This document shows positions 43,301 through 53,816 of a stretch of 64,000 nt of DNA, piece by piece. The DNA lies in the NCBI GenBank assembly GCA_019137255.1, contig WPDH01000049.1, positions 186,001 to 250,000 on the forward strand, in the 5' to 3' direction. Source of the stretch: Corinectria fuckeliana (taxonomy: Eukaryota; Ascomycota; Sordariomycetes; Hypocreales; Nectriaceae). Under the pieces are notes generated by a model, which did no database searches, was not told the DNA's origin, and saw nothing but the letters and a program-made list of their open reading frames with translations. The position numbers and the translations under genes were made by a program. Position 1 is the stretch's first letter. Each line of letters opens with the position of its first letter.

Positions 43301-45612
43301 AAAGGTTGACGACACTACCGAGGTAGTAGAAGAGACCCTCGGCAGTCTTGTACTTCTCGAAGAGATCGATCAGGCGAACAGCGCCAAGAAGTTCGGAGTA
43401 CTTTGTGGCAATGGTCACCACGGACTGCAAGTTCTGTCGAATGTTGCTCTTCATCATGGCGTCGAGGCAGTCGAGAGACTGCTCGACAGACAGCTTGCCG
43501 AAGAACGTAGTCAACCATTCCGGGTTGAAGTTGGGGGTGCCGGGGATGTTGACAACAACACGCTTGATAGACTCGGGGTCTTCATACAACTCCAGTGCCT
43601 TCTGGGCCAGGCCGGCTTGTTCGCAAAGCTGGGCAATACGACCCTTGTCGAAGTGGGTGAACATCTCGTTGCCGAGAATGGCCTCAGCGACCTGGGGAGC
43701 GTGCATCAGGTTCATCTCCAGCAGGCGGGTCTGCAGGCGGGCGTGCTCAGGCTTGTTCTCCTTGAGAGCGTCAAGCAGGAAGGCGGTGGCCTGCTGAACC
43801 ATACCTTGGGCCTGGAAGATGTCGCAAACACGCTCGAAGTCTACCAGAGGACCTTGCTCGCTGTTAGCGAGAGCAGTAGCGAACTCGGCGCCCTTCTCAG
43901 GATTAACACGGATAATGTGCTGCAGTAGCTGGATGTAGTCCGGCTGGTAGCCGGCCTGGGCGGAATAGGGAAGAATTTTATCGAACTGTCCAGTCTCGGC
44001 AAACCCAGCAACGACCTTCTGAGGAACATTGGCCTTCAGGTAGATGGTGAGGGCCATGTTGACGTCGTAGGGGCGGACCAGGTCGCCGAGCTTCTCAGAG
44101 CAGTCAAGCTTGCCCTCCTTCAGCCACTTCTCGAGCAAGTGCTTTCGGTTCTGCTGGAGAACGGGCTGGGCCAGCTCGAGAGTCTCGTGTGTGTTGAGGG
44201 AGCCCTTGTCGAGAAGCATTCCAAAGTATTGCAGGGTGAACGCCATCTGGCCGGGTTGAGCAGGCAGTCGCTTGAACTTCTCAATCGTCTCGGGGGTTCG
44301 CAGGAAGCCTCGGGGCGAGCCGGCGGCGATCTTGGCGGCTTCTAGATAGTTGCCGGAGTTGAACAGGGACTCGAATTGCCGCGCATAGAGGTTATCGGCG
44401 CCGGGCAGACCAGCTCTTGAGGCCATCTTGATCGCCATCTCGGTGTTGGCGGGGTTCTGAAGCAGGTAAGGGATAACGTTCGCGTCGTCGACAGTGACAA
44501 AGAGGACTTGACCCTTTCGGTTGATGCCGACGATTCCCGATGAATCGTTGTCAGTGCAGGTTGTGAAAATGGTCTCGCTGGAGATTCTGTTCATGAAGAT
44601 GCACGAGGCGGTCTCGAGATCGTAGAGGTGGATGAAGCCATACTTGGTGACCATATAGATGACACCGTACTTCTGAGAAATCTGCAGAGCCACGGGGAAG
44701 TCGTTGGTTGCCTCGGGAGGGAAGAACATGTCGACCGCCTTCTTCTGAAAAACGGGATTCGATTCGGCGTGGTCAACCTCGACGATGTGGAGCTTAGCAC
44801 CGGTGGCTGTCCGCACGGCGAAACTGAAGAGCTTCGTATCTTGGGGGGCGCCCTCCAATCGCAGGGTACCGAAGGCGGCAGCGTGGCCCTCGATGGCCTG
44901 GCTGATTCCTCGGTCCTTAGAGTACAGTTGCATGGCACCAACCACGCGGCCTTGCTGTGATGAGATGCCTACGACAACCATCCACTTGCCGTCGGAGTTT
45001 ACTCGGTAGTTGATGATCTGGCAGCCCTGTTTTATCACGGTTAGAAGCAGCGGGGGGGATGGGGGAAAGGGTGACTAACACTCAGGTTGGCGTTGCGCTC
45101 GAAGACCTTAACAGGAGCGTCCTGAGCAGCATCGTACACGTCCCAGTGGAAGACGCTGGAGGTGGTGACCAGACCAAGGGTGGTGTCGCTGATCCACTTC
45201 CAGAACTGGACATCCTCGTTCATGGTGCATGACTTGAGCTTCTTCTTTTGCTCCAGGTCAAAGATCTGGAGTGTGCGAGACTGGGCCTTGAGGGCAATGA
45301 CTTGTCGATTCCAGTGCATGACGGCACTATCGGCCTTGATTGGCCGGCGAGTAACGTTGTTGCCATTCTTAAGCTCGACGATGACCACCTCAGCCGGGGC
45401 GGCCTCGCTCTTCTTTTCTCGGATGCATACGTACGAGTCTGACTCGAGTGTCTGGGAATGGTCAGTTTGACGGATCTCCATGTCCGGGCGGTCGGGGACG
45501 AGGGCGCGCTGGCGGCTGGACATACGCAGGAGTTGAAGCCGATGCTCTGGGTGTCCACGCCCACGTTACTGAGCTGGACAAGCTCCTGGAACTTGATGGG
45601 CAAAGGCGCCAT
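40390..45612 (-). CDS. CHC1: Clathrin heavy chain
   Basis: Exons are 45612-45526, 45451-45080, 45026-40794 and 40740-40390 (1680 aa, the usual length). It opens MAPLPIKFQELVQLSNVGVD. The N-terminal seven-bladed propeller (about 1-330; TLESDSYVCIREK, AVMHWNRQVIALKA) binds adaptors through clathrin-box grooves, and clathrin heavy-chain repeats fill the rest of the leg. The trimerisation segment is encoded by the last two exons (ECYTGMLYACNELIRPDLVLELSWRNGLMDFSMPYMINLL). The C-terminus ends in a Gly/Pro/Gln/Tyr tail (QTNGFAPQPTGYGY). It forms the triskelion lattice for endocytic and Golgi/endosome vesicles. The introns lie near the ends, a common fungal arrangement. It is convergent with dapB, with about 550 nt between stops. 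Confidence 0.97.
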
Positions 45613-47210
45613 GACGCCGGTATAGCCAATAATCAGGTAATATGGCCCGTCGTCGAATCGGTGCTGCTAGCCTCGGGAGCTGACGAGGATGGAGGGAGTT
45701 GGCAGAACGTGGTCAGTCTCGGATCGACCAGAGATTGAGTTCGAGAGTCGAAGGGGGGACAGGGAGGTGGGAGCTTCCATGCGCCGCGTGTCACGGACGG
45801 AACGGAAACAATTAAGGAAATCAAAAAGTGAGCGCGCGGAAGGATCGAGAGAATGGAACGAGGAGAAAAGAGGATGACGACAGGGTCTCGCGTTTCGTCA
45901 GCTGCTGATGGCAAGCAGGCGATGTCGTCGTGGTCGTGGAGGTGGAGGTGGGAGGATGGGAGATGAGAGAGGTGAGGGTGATGTTGTTGGCAAGGAGAAG
46001 CAAGGAGGTTCACTTTTTGGGTTACCTGTTCTGATCCATTTGCGACTTGGGCCCACGCGCCGGACAGTTCAGGGCAGCAGCAACAGGTACGTACTTATTT
46101 CAGGGCCTTCAAGTTCCCACTGTGTGCCACGGTACTACCTGCCCACACCTTCCTTCAATTAGGCTGCCTTCTCCCTGCCCTTGGGTGTGAGTGGGACGTG
46201 CCACAGTGCGCAGGTTTTACTGGCCAGCACTGGCTAGCACTGGGCAAAGTGGCGGCCAGTCCAGAGCTATGGGCAAGCTTCCAGCGAATGGCAGCCTTCG
46301 GCGCCACCAATATCCCGCTCCGTCAGTGTAAGGGTGGCCGGTGCGTGCACGCAAAGCAGCCCCTGGCAGTCGCAGCTGGCAGCCAAGCGTCAGGGAGAGA
46401 AGCTTCGGGGCAGGGAAAAAGGGGCAGCCTAAAGAGAGCTCCAGTTTCCCAGAATACTTAAGTACTGACCACTAGCCCGGCTTCGTACATACCTTGGCGA
46501 CATCACATCCATTATTACAGAGGCCCACTCTGTGCTCAATTAGACGGCTAAGGTTGATTGATTCATGGATGCGATTTGGCTGTTGTCAAGTTGCTACAAA
46601 GGCAGTGAGTAAACTACCACTGCTTGGTCGTGGATGTGATTCACTGTATGTTTGCTTGTGTGTGATGGAAGTACGAGTGTCTTACATGGCAATTACCGTT
46701 AAGGCTTATCTAAGGTAATTATCTAGGTATGTAGGCCTACCTAGCCTAAGCTACACTACTAGTAGGTATTCGAGGTACACCCACTGTAGGTCAAGCAAGC
46801 TCCGATTCCATGAGAGGCAGCAGTTTGCTGCTTGACACTACAAGAATTTTACTCCATTCAGTCGCACCCGTCTATCCTAAATTCGTATCATGCTCCCATC
46901 GAGACAAACGTGTGAACGCATGAGTTTCCTAAAGACGTGCTGCAGAAGTCGTAGTAGCGAAGCTCGCCAAGGACGTCGCTAGTAGTACTTCAAGTGTCTC
47001 AGCCGCACCTCGATACCTACTAGTTACATCGACACATGCGCCCTGCGTTCTCTCTTTCCCTTGAATGCATACAAGACGCCATTCAGTTCACTTGCTTAAG
47101 TAGCATTTGGCCGTGTGTTGTCTCTAGGATGCGCAGAGCTCCTAGTCCTAGTCCCCGTGAGTTGTTTCCATCATAAGACGGGTTCTTCCCTCCAAGTTCA
47201 TCGCAACCCG
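45613..47210. other. Intergenic region upstream of clathrin heavy chain
   Basis: This holds the CHC1 promoter and leader (purine-rich on the + strand, so pyrimidine-rich on the sense strand) and the 3' flank of the YwbE-C2H2 gene. 46710-46780 is a dense patch of TAGGTA/CTAGGT/CCTACC motifs. No gene. Confidence 0.55.
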
Positions 47211-47789
47211 TCAGGATAGGTGCTTCTTGTCGATATGATGCGTAACAGCAACCTCGTCGCCTTCAAACTCGTCGCAAAACGGGCACTTGACTGCCGCCAC
47301 GTCGACCTGCGACAGCGACGGTGGCGGCGCGTCCAACGCGGGCATGAAATCCACCAAGCTCCGGGGCGGCGGACCCTCGGGAAACTCATCGTCGCACCTC
47401 ACATCCGTATACCTGCTTGAGAATCTCGAAGAAGACGTCGCCGACGCCGACGCCGCGGGTGTAGGCGCAGGCGCAGGCGCAGCTGGCGCAATCCCCGTCG
47501 CCATCCGCTGCACCCGTCCCACCTGGCCGTCGCTGAGCCGCACTTTGATTCCGCGCGGGTGGTTTCCCCGTGTGAGGACGTCTTGCACAACGCCCCTCGT
47601 TTCCTCGCCTGTCGGCTGGTCGTCCTTCAAGACGATGAAGACGGAGGCGCCCGGCACAACCTGCTGCACCGTCGGGACTGTGCCGGCGGCTTGCTGGGGT
47701 GTTGGCGGAGATCCCCCCGGTCCGCGAGAAGGTCCGCGCAGGTTTTGTCGCGGGGGCCTCGGCTGGCGATTTCGGGGTCGGTTGTTCAT
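47211..47789 (-). CDS. YwbE/DUF2196-domain protein with C-terminal C2H2 finger
   Basis: Single exon, 192 aa. The basic, Arg/Pro-rich N-terminus (NNRPRNRQPRPPRQNLRG) precedes a YwbE-like domain (about 40-100) with the family phrases GASVFIVLKDDQPTGEETRG, VLTRGNHPRGIKVRLSDG and VGRVQRM. An Ala/Pro/Ser linker leads to a C-terminal finger, CPFCDEFEGDEVAVTHHIDKKH (C-x2-C-x12-H-x4-H), ending two residues before the stop. The YwbE domain is a small uncharacterised beta-barrel family known mainly from bacteria. RNA or DNA binding is an inference from the basic tail and finger. Confidence 0.82.
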   Translation of the reverse strand: MNNRPRNRQPRPPRQNLRGPSRGPGGSPPTPQQAAGTVPTVQQVVPGASVFIVLKDDQPTGEETRGVVQDVLTRGNHPRGIKVRLSDGQVGRVQRMATGIAPAAPAPAPTPAASASATSSSRFSSRYTDVRCDDEFPEGPPPRSLVDFMPALDAPPPSLSQVDVAAVKCPFCDEFEGDEVAVTHHIDKKHLS

Positions 47790-48429
47790 CGTGGGTTTGT
47801 ATAGCGCAGGAAGCTGAGATGTCCAAAATGTGATGCCCGACTTCTTACTTTCAAGCTCATGAGTAAGTATTGGTATAGTAGGCAGAAGTGTTCTATTTGT
47901 TAGAAAGGTAGACTATAATGTCTTTGGCACGTGCTTGACGAATCCTTATCCTAAACCAACTACTACGTACTAGTGGTAAATATCTTACCCTGTAGCTTTG
48001 AGAAATGTCCTAGTGTAAAATTAATTACCACATAACTATTCTCAAGGGCGATCAAGTCGCTCGTGATAATGGGCCATACCTGGAAGAATATCGAAGAAGA
48101 AATAATTCCTTCCTATGATCCTTATTTAAGCTTGTTTGATGCGGAATAGTCACATTTCAACTGAGGCGTCATCAGAGACGCCATTGGAGACGCGGTTTAA
48201 TCGACATCGCCACAGGCTGTAATAATAAAAGTTATAGCGAGGCCCTTCTCATCCGAGGTACTCGCCGCTTATTCAATGATTTTATATAAGTTGAGATGTT
48301 CAATTTCCATTATTAATACCTTCAGCCGTCCCTAACGCTGACGTCGTCCTCGTGTATTTGTCTATTCAACCCTTTTCCTTGTAATAACCCACTCGAGAGC
48401 CCCAGACACAGGCATACTATTAACCGAAA
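47790..48429. other. Intergenic AT-rich region
   Basis: This holds the promoter of the YwbE-C2H2 gene and the 3' flank of the transporter. 47940-48330 is AT-rich with TATATAAG at about 48283. No gene. Confidence 0.55.
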
Positions 48430-50379
48430 TCAAGCATGGCCCTCCTTCGCGGGCTTCTTCTTCCGAATGTCCTTCCATCCCATGCCCCAAGTAGACACGA
48501 ACATGACACAAGCCGCGGCCACCGCAAGATAGAAGACCGCATCCACACCCTTCGCATAGGCAGCCAGAGCCTGCGGCAGGTCCTTGGCCGATACCGCTTT
48601 TCTCAACGCCGTGGCGCCAGCGTCAATGATGGTGTCGGCGTCAAGATGTGGGAGCCGATTCTCGAGTTCACTCTTGAGCTTGCCGTGGAAGATGACGTTC
48701 GAGATGGATACAAACACGGCCCCGCCAAAAGTCTGTGAGAAGACTAGTACCGCCGTGGCGATCGAGGTCATTTCGGGCTCCGCATTGGCTTGAATTGCAA
48801 TTATTGGCATCTGCATACCGATACCTCGGCCGAAACCTACGAGAACCTGGTATCCAGCCCACTTGACCGTGGACGTGTGAGGTGAGAGGGTTGAGAAAAG
48901 GCCGTTGGCGATCACTACGATCACCGCACTGAGGGCGGCGAACGGGAGGTAGTATCCAACTTTTGTGACTTCTTTTAGTTAGAGACGACACTGAAAAGCC
49001 GGGCCATGGTTGAAACTCACCAACGACACCAATAGCAATTGCAGCTACGAGCTGGCTGAGAATGCTGGGGAGCAGGTTCACCCCGCTTTGGAACGGCGAG
49101 GCCCCTTTGACGGACTGGAAATAAATGGGGAAATAGTATGATGCCACAAATACCGTTGCGAAGAGGAAAAGCATGGCCACGCAAGAAGTCCAGATTTCCC
49201 GCTTTCGAACAATGGGCAGAGGGATCATCGCGTTGGCGCCAACGCGGTGTTCCCAGAAAATGAAGATGATGAGGGCCGCACCGCCACCGCAAAAGAGCCC
49301 AATGATCATCGCTGAATTCCAAGCGTAATCAAGACCGCCCCATTGAAGGGCTAAGAGGAACATGACTGTGCATGGGGCAAAGATAACGAAGCCTGTCAGG
49401 TCAAGCTTGGTTGTCAAAGTCTTGAACACAGAGTTCTCCGTATGGACCAATCGATCGGGGATATCAATCAGCAGAATCAAGACGGTGCAGACGGCACCGA
49501 TAGGGAGGTTGATATAAAAGCCTAAACCGAAGTTAGCAACAAGACAACTATGACATTAAGTAAGGTAGCAGGGGACGAACACCATCGCCAGGTTGTGTAC
49601 TCCGTCAGAGCTCCACCAACCAAAGGCCCGACAACAAGACCAAGCTGAGCACCTGCCATCAGAACACCCATGAGAGGAGGTCGCTTCTCGAGGGGCGTCG
49701 AGACAGCCATGATAGTGAAAGCTCCATTCTGGATGCCAGAAGATCCCAATCCCGCAACAGTTCGACCGATGATCAACATCGTAGAAGAGGTTGCGACTCC
49801 GCAAATGAGGCAACCGAGCTCGAATATCAAGAGGAATCCCAAAAATAGCCACTGCATAGGACACCTGGTCAGCTTAAGTCGCATCGGAAAAGAAGTAAGG
49901 GGTAAGGTACTTTTGACTTGAAGTATGTATACAGCTTGCCAGAAAGTGGTTGTAGAGCAGCACTTCCAACTCGTTAGCAACCTCGGGCGTCTACTGGGCG
50001 GGAAAACCTACCTTGCAAGGTTGTATGAGCTGCCATACCAGCCTATGTCGTCCAACGAATGGAACTGCTCAGTGATGCGGGGGATGGCCTATAGAACGGT
50101 TCAGCAACCGCCCCAGGGCCGAGTGTAGACCAAGCATACCGTGGTAATAATGGACATGTCCAAAAGCATGAGGAATGCTGCCAACGTGATGGAAATCATC
50201 AAGCTGATCAACTTCCATCCAGAAATGTATTTTTCTGTATTTTCCCTCGGCACGACATCTTCTGGATTCGTTCTTCTGTCAAGCTCGTTTTCGTCGTATA
50301 GTGTCGGGGAAGGAGACCCAGGGTCTGTCATTTCGTCGTTCAAGATGGCTCGTGGCTTCTCTGTGGTTGAAGAGGCCAT
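48430..50379 (-). CDS. MFS transporter, DHA2-type (14-TM drug:H+ antiporter)
   Basis: Exons are 50379-50140, 50088-50012, 49962-49911 (52 nt), 49851-49581, 49521-49021 and 48968-48430 (559 aa). Splicing exons 2-4 in the correct phase gives YNLASAALQPLSGKLYTYFKSKWLFLGF, the standard TM2 region of DHA2 exporters; reading exon 3 in the other open frame gives nonsense. The cytosolic N-terminal tail is about 55 residues. Motifs include LLDMSIITTAIPRI (TM1), GRTVAGLGSSGIQNGAFTI (motif B area) and QLGLVVGPLVGGAL (antiporter motif C), then WRWCFYINLPIGAVC. The length and C-terminal half fit 14 membrane segments. The family exports toxins or drugs at the plasma or vacuolar membrane. It lies about 375 nt downstream of, and in the same orientation as, a Zn2Cys6 regulator. 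Donor GTTCGT of intron 4 is weak. Confidence 0.9.
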
Positions 50380-50753
50380 GGTGCATTAAACAGCCAAACA
50401 ATGGTGATATTGGCTTGTTGGTGGAAGAAGGCTGTTGTGTGGGACAACAACTTATCAAGATGTTGGCTGCCTGAGATCTTTTATTGAAAACTCATGTTGA
50501 TGTACTTCGTAGGCAGACATCAATCCCGGAGATTGCTGAAATCCATAGGGCTGAACGCTGACTACCCCGGAAACGGCTTTCGACGTGGTGTTGTGTTGGT
50601 TGTGCAAGTGTGGATCAGCCGGAATCGAGATGAATCCGAATCCCGTCCAGCAGGACCGGGAATACCAACCATGGTCTGATTCCCGAAGGGTTTTCTGTCA
50701 GATTCGCATCTAAGGACCACCGGAAGATTATGTATTATAGCCGCCGACCCCTC
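50380..50753. promoter_or_regulatory. Transporter upstream region with CGG-type elements
   Basis: The 374 nt between the two minus-strand genes hold CGG-AAA-CGG (50568-50576) and several half-sites: CCCGGA (about 50526), CCGGAATC (50619-50626), CCGGGAAT (about 50657) and ATTCCCGA (about 50679). Such CGG/CCG arrangements are the usual targets of Zn2Cys6 proteins. That the adjacent regulator binds them is inference. Confidence 0.4.
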
Positions 50754-52744
50754 CTAGAACTCCCATGGCCCGAAGACGTCCGTCATCCATGTCATGTCCC
50801 CAAAATCCATAGTGTTGGGATCCGGCATGTTGAATGTGGTCGGAGTTGCTTCTGCCACCTCTGCCTGTTGAGAATTGGCCATTCCCTGACTATTGGGTGT
50901 CGGTATTCCTCCTAGGTGTCTTGAAACCACAGGCTCCCACGAGGTTCGAATGTTGCGCATTATCTTTGCGCCTTTCACGAACAGCGTATCGTCGCCCACC
51001 TCGGTTTTCATGGGGTAGACACTGTCCAACTTTACAAACATGTCAATGGTCTGGTCGAGCAGCCCCAGTAGATCCGCGGTATTGCGAACTAGATCTTTGT
51101 CCCATGCTGGATCTTCTGAGGTCGTGAGCCTGTATAGGGCCACCTGGATTTGCGATAGCTGGACGTAGACAGAAAATGGCGATCCTGGTACCTCTTCGAG
51201 TGGAATGGACAGAAAGACGCTGTACCAGGAACGCACAGCCTTGAGGCATGAGTACATGCTCTCGATGCGCTGTCGAGCAGGAATGGCCTGCATAAAAAGA
51301 CCGACAGAATGGACTTGCACCTCGGTGCTGAGCATGTGTCCTTGTAACACCACTATAGATGATCAGCTCGTGAAGACCGGAAAATATAGAGATCACTGAC
51401 GGTTTGGAACTAGATTCGGAGGTAAACCCTCGTGTATCTCTTGTAACTTGGAGAGCATGCCTTTCTTGAAGACGTAGGTTGGAGTTTGTGATGATTCACC
51501 CATTACATCCCGGACGAGGAGTTTTTGTGCTTCTTCGGCTACGAGCTGGTATTTGATAAAAGCTATCAAAACCTCATCTGATGGGTTCTCCCGGTCTCTT
51601 TCTAGAGCCCGTAGACAATCGTCCATGTGCGGGGTCCAGCGAAGGGTGTCCATTTTGCCAATGAAGGAGGACATCCTACTAGGTCAGCGATGAAGTCAGA
51701 GCAGCGAACATGCGACATACACCGATGTGAGGAACCATATGGCCAGAACTGCTCTTCGTTCTTCCATGGATCGTAGTTTGGGGGCGGGCGGCCGTCCTCC
51801 CCAGACTTTGAAGCAAACGGAAAAGTATTGTTCTTCGATCGGCGCTCTAGTCAAGCTTAGGTCGTAGATAACTGCGATGGCCAGCTGCGAATATGTGATA
51901 ATGAAAGGTCTCGTCCCGGGTCCCGAGGTCATGGTCGCCCTACGATAGTCAGAATACGTCCACCAGTGAGCATATGATCAACGTACCAAGCTAGATAGGC
52001 AATAAGACCGAGAAGAATGTCCATGGTCCGCTCGTGATTGATAATCATCCTTGTGGCAATTTCCTCGCGTACTCTCTCCTTCATGACGCTCTGCTGCAGT
52101 GTAGACATGGATGCGATGTTCATGATACACAACCAAAGAAACGGCCTGTCCTCACGCAAAGATGCTGCCGTGGTGTCTGGGGGGAAAACCATGAAGGGGA
52201 AGTTTTTGAGCCATTCCCGGAATTTTCTGAAATAGATCTCTGCCTCCGCCGGAGTTGGCTCTGGTAATCGGTAGGTTTCATTGAGGTCTGGCGAAGCCGA
52301 GTTCATTGATGCTGATTCAATCGAGTTGGTTACGCAGTAGTGATGGGGCATGGACGCGCAGTTCTGGCTCGTGGACGACGTCGCCGCAGCTGCCAAAGAG
52401 TCCAGACGACTAGTTAGAGCTGCCGAGGAGGGGTGAAATAGAGGCGTCGGTGCCGACGCGGGGGTTTGTTGTTGCTGGTTGGTAGTCTGAGACGCCCGTA
52501 GTATCGACACCAGGTCGTCGAGTTTCTCTTCTAGCTGGGCAGTCCTCGAAGCTGTGGCCTTCTTTGCGACGCGTTTTCGCGATGTCGTCATTGGCTGACA
52601 GCTCTTCCCGAGCCGATGACACCGCTCACATTCTACACCATCGGGTCTCAGAATGCATTTGCACTTAGCACGCGAGCAGTTGGTGCAAGACCGGCCGTAT
52701 CCCGCCGGAGCACCAGCGGAGGAGCTGAGATCGGGGGGCGCCAT
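50754..52744 (-). CDS. Zn2Cys6 fungal transcription factor
   Basis: Exons are 52744-51987, 51939-51721, 51675-51401 and 51352-50754 (616 aa). The start is the ATG giving MAPPDLSSSAGAPAGYGR. The binuclear cluster is complete: C20-x2-C23-x6-C30-x8-C39-x2-C42-x6-C49. A short coiled coil (QLEEKLDDLVSIL) and a Gln/Ser/Ala linker follow. The middle region resembles the fungal-specific regulator core (FREWLKNFPFMVFPP, RTMDILLGLIAYLAW, FIITYSQLAIAVIYDLSL, RRAVLAIWFLTSV, LRWTPHMDDCLRAL), which in many members senses small molecules. Splice junctions LAW/ATMTSG, TSV/MSSFIGK and VPN/LVLQGH restore these blocks. The DHA2 exporter directly downstream is a plausible target. Ligand and regulon are unknown. 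Confidence 0.9.
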
Positions 52745-53093
52745 GGCTTGCGGATTTGGATCTGCGTTCACAACAAGTTTGACGAAGTCCGGTCGCCAGA
52801 GCCAGACAGAGGAGCAATTCACTGGAACCTGGCAGAAGAGCGGTGTTGAAAAGCCCAGGTCAGCGGGTTTGGGCACGCACCGATCCTAGGGTTCTGATTT
52901 GATTCAGCGAGATTGGGAGTTGTGAGGTTGGGGGACTGAATGCCGTACAAATGCAGGAGTTCTGAATACCACGGGGTTCGGAGTTTGGTTAATCCCGAAG
53001 CCCAATCACATAACGCGGTTGACACACCAACGTTCCTGCAATGCTGATGGATTGTTGGCTTTGATCGGGCTTGAGGCCCAATTTATAATCTAC

Positions 53094-53111
53094 CTCGATC
53101 GTTCGATCGAG
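53094..53111. promoter_or_regulatory. Perfect inverted repeat CTCGATCG-tt-CGATCGAG
   Basis: Two 8-bp arms separated by two bases, 350 nt upstream of the Zn2Cys6 regulator start. Operator-like by symmetry only; its function is inferred. Confidence 0.35.
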
Positions 53112-53529
53112 TTGCGACTCTCGGGGCCGATATTTTAGGCAGTAATACGCTTTATACGAAGTACACCGGCTCGGGCCCGGGACTAGCACCCGGTTCCGGA
53201 ATGGCGAATAGTGCCAGTGGAACCACCCCTGCCCTACCAGTATTGACCACCCGATGAATTGAAGGCGTTTCCGACGCGAGGGCATGAATGGAATTTTTGG
53301 TGAGTCATATGCTCAAGGAGTCTGCAGGTACATTAGTTCTCATAAGCACCGTACGAGTACTCAAAGGTGTTCGGGTTTGCTTTCACACACCAGGCTTGGA
53401 GTTATGGATGATGCTAGGCATTCATGATTCGGGTTATGTATTGAAATCAGGAATATGCCTTGGAGGGTAGACTAGTGACTTGGAGTCTAGTTACTGATCA
53501 AACTTTGGCGAATGACTTCCGACTATGAT

Positions 53530-53559
53530 AGATCTCGGTGAGATCTGAGGCCGAGATCT
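53530..53559. promoter_or_regulatory. Three AGATCT sites within a 9-bp inverted repeat
   Basis: AGATCTCGG (53530-53538) pairs with CCGAGATCT (53551-53559), and a third AGATCT lies in the 12-nt loop. It is about 260 nt upstream of the FMP32-like start. Confidence 0.3.
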
Positions 53560-53816
53560 GAGCTCTCCTATCACGATCTGATAAGATTGACGAGTGGAAC
53601 ATCGTGGGATTAAAAAGGGAATAGACCGGGCGCTGACTAAGCTCCCCTTATTAGCCAGAACAGGAGGAGCGATGCCCACTGATTGGTCAAAGCCGGTGAT
53701 TTCCGCTCGCTCACTCTCGCCCATTCACGTCACCGGGCCGCCTCAATCCGAAATCCTCCACATCACCAAACTTCCCACCGTCAAGTGCCTGCCCAATCCC
53801 AACAAGACATCCAGGC

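Larger units (their letters stand above)
52745..53816. other. Divergent promoter region (regulator / FMP32-like gene)
   Basis: This 1.07-kb region separates the Zn2Cys6 gene (-) from the FMP32-like gene (+). It contains an 8-bp perfect palindrome (53094-53111) and a triplet of AGATCT sites (53530-53559). No gene. Confidence 0.55.

Noticed and set aside
49911..49980. Reading transporter exon 3 in the frame that runs open into exon 4 without splicing
   Set aside because: That frame gives no MFS-like sequence. Splicing at 49910/49852 with the other phase yields LQPLSGKLYTYFKSKW, which fits TM2 of DHA2 exporters.
48430..52744. Secondary-metabolite gene cluster around the transporter and regulator
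   Set aside because: No polyketide synthase, peptide synthetase, terpene synthase or P450 within the window; the neighbours are housekeeping genes.
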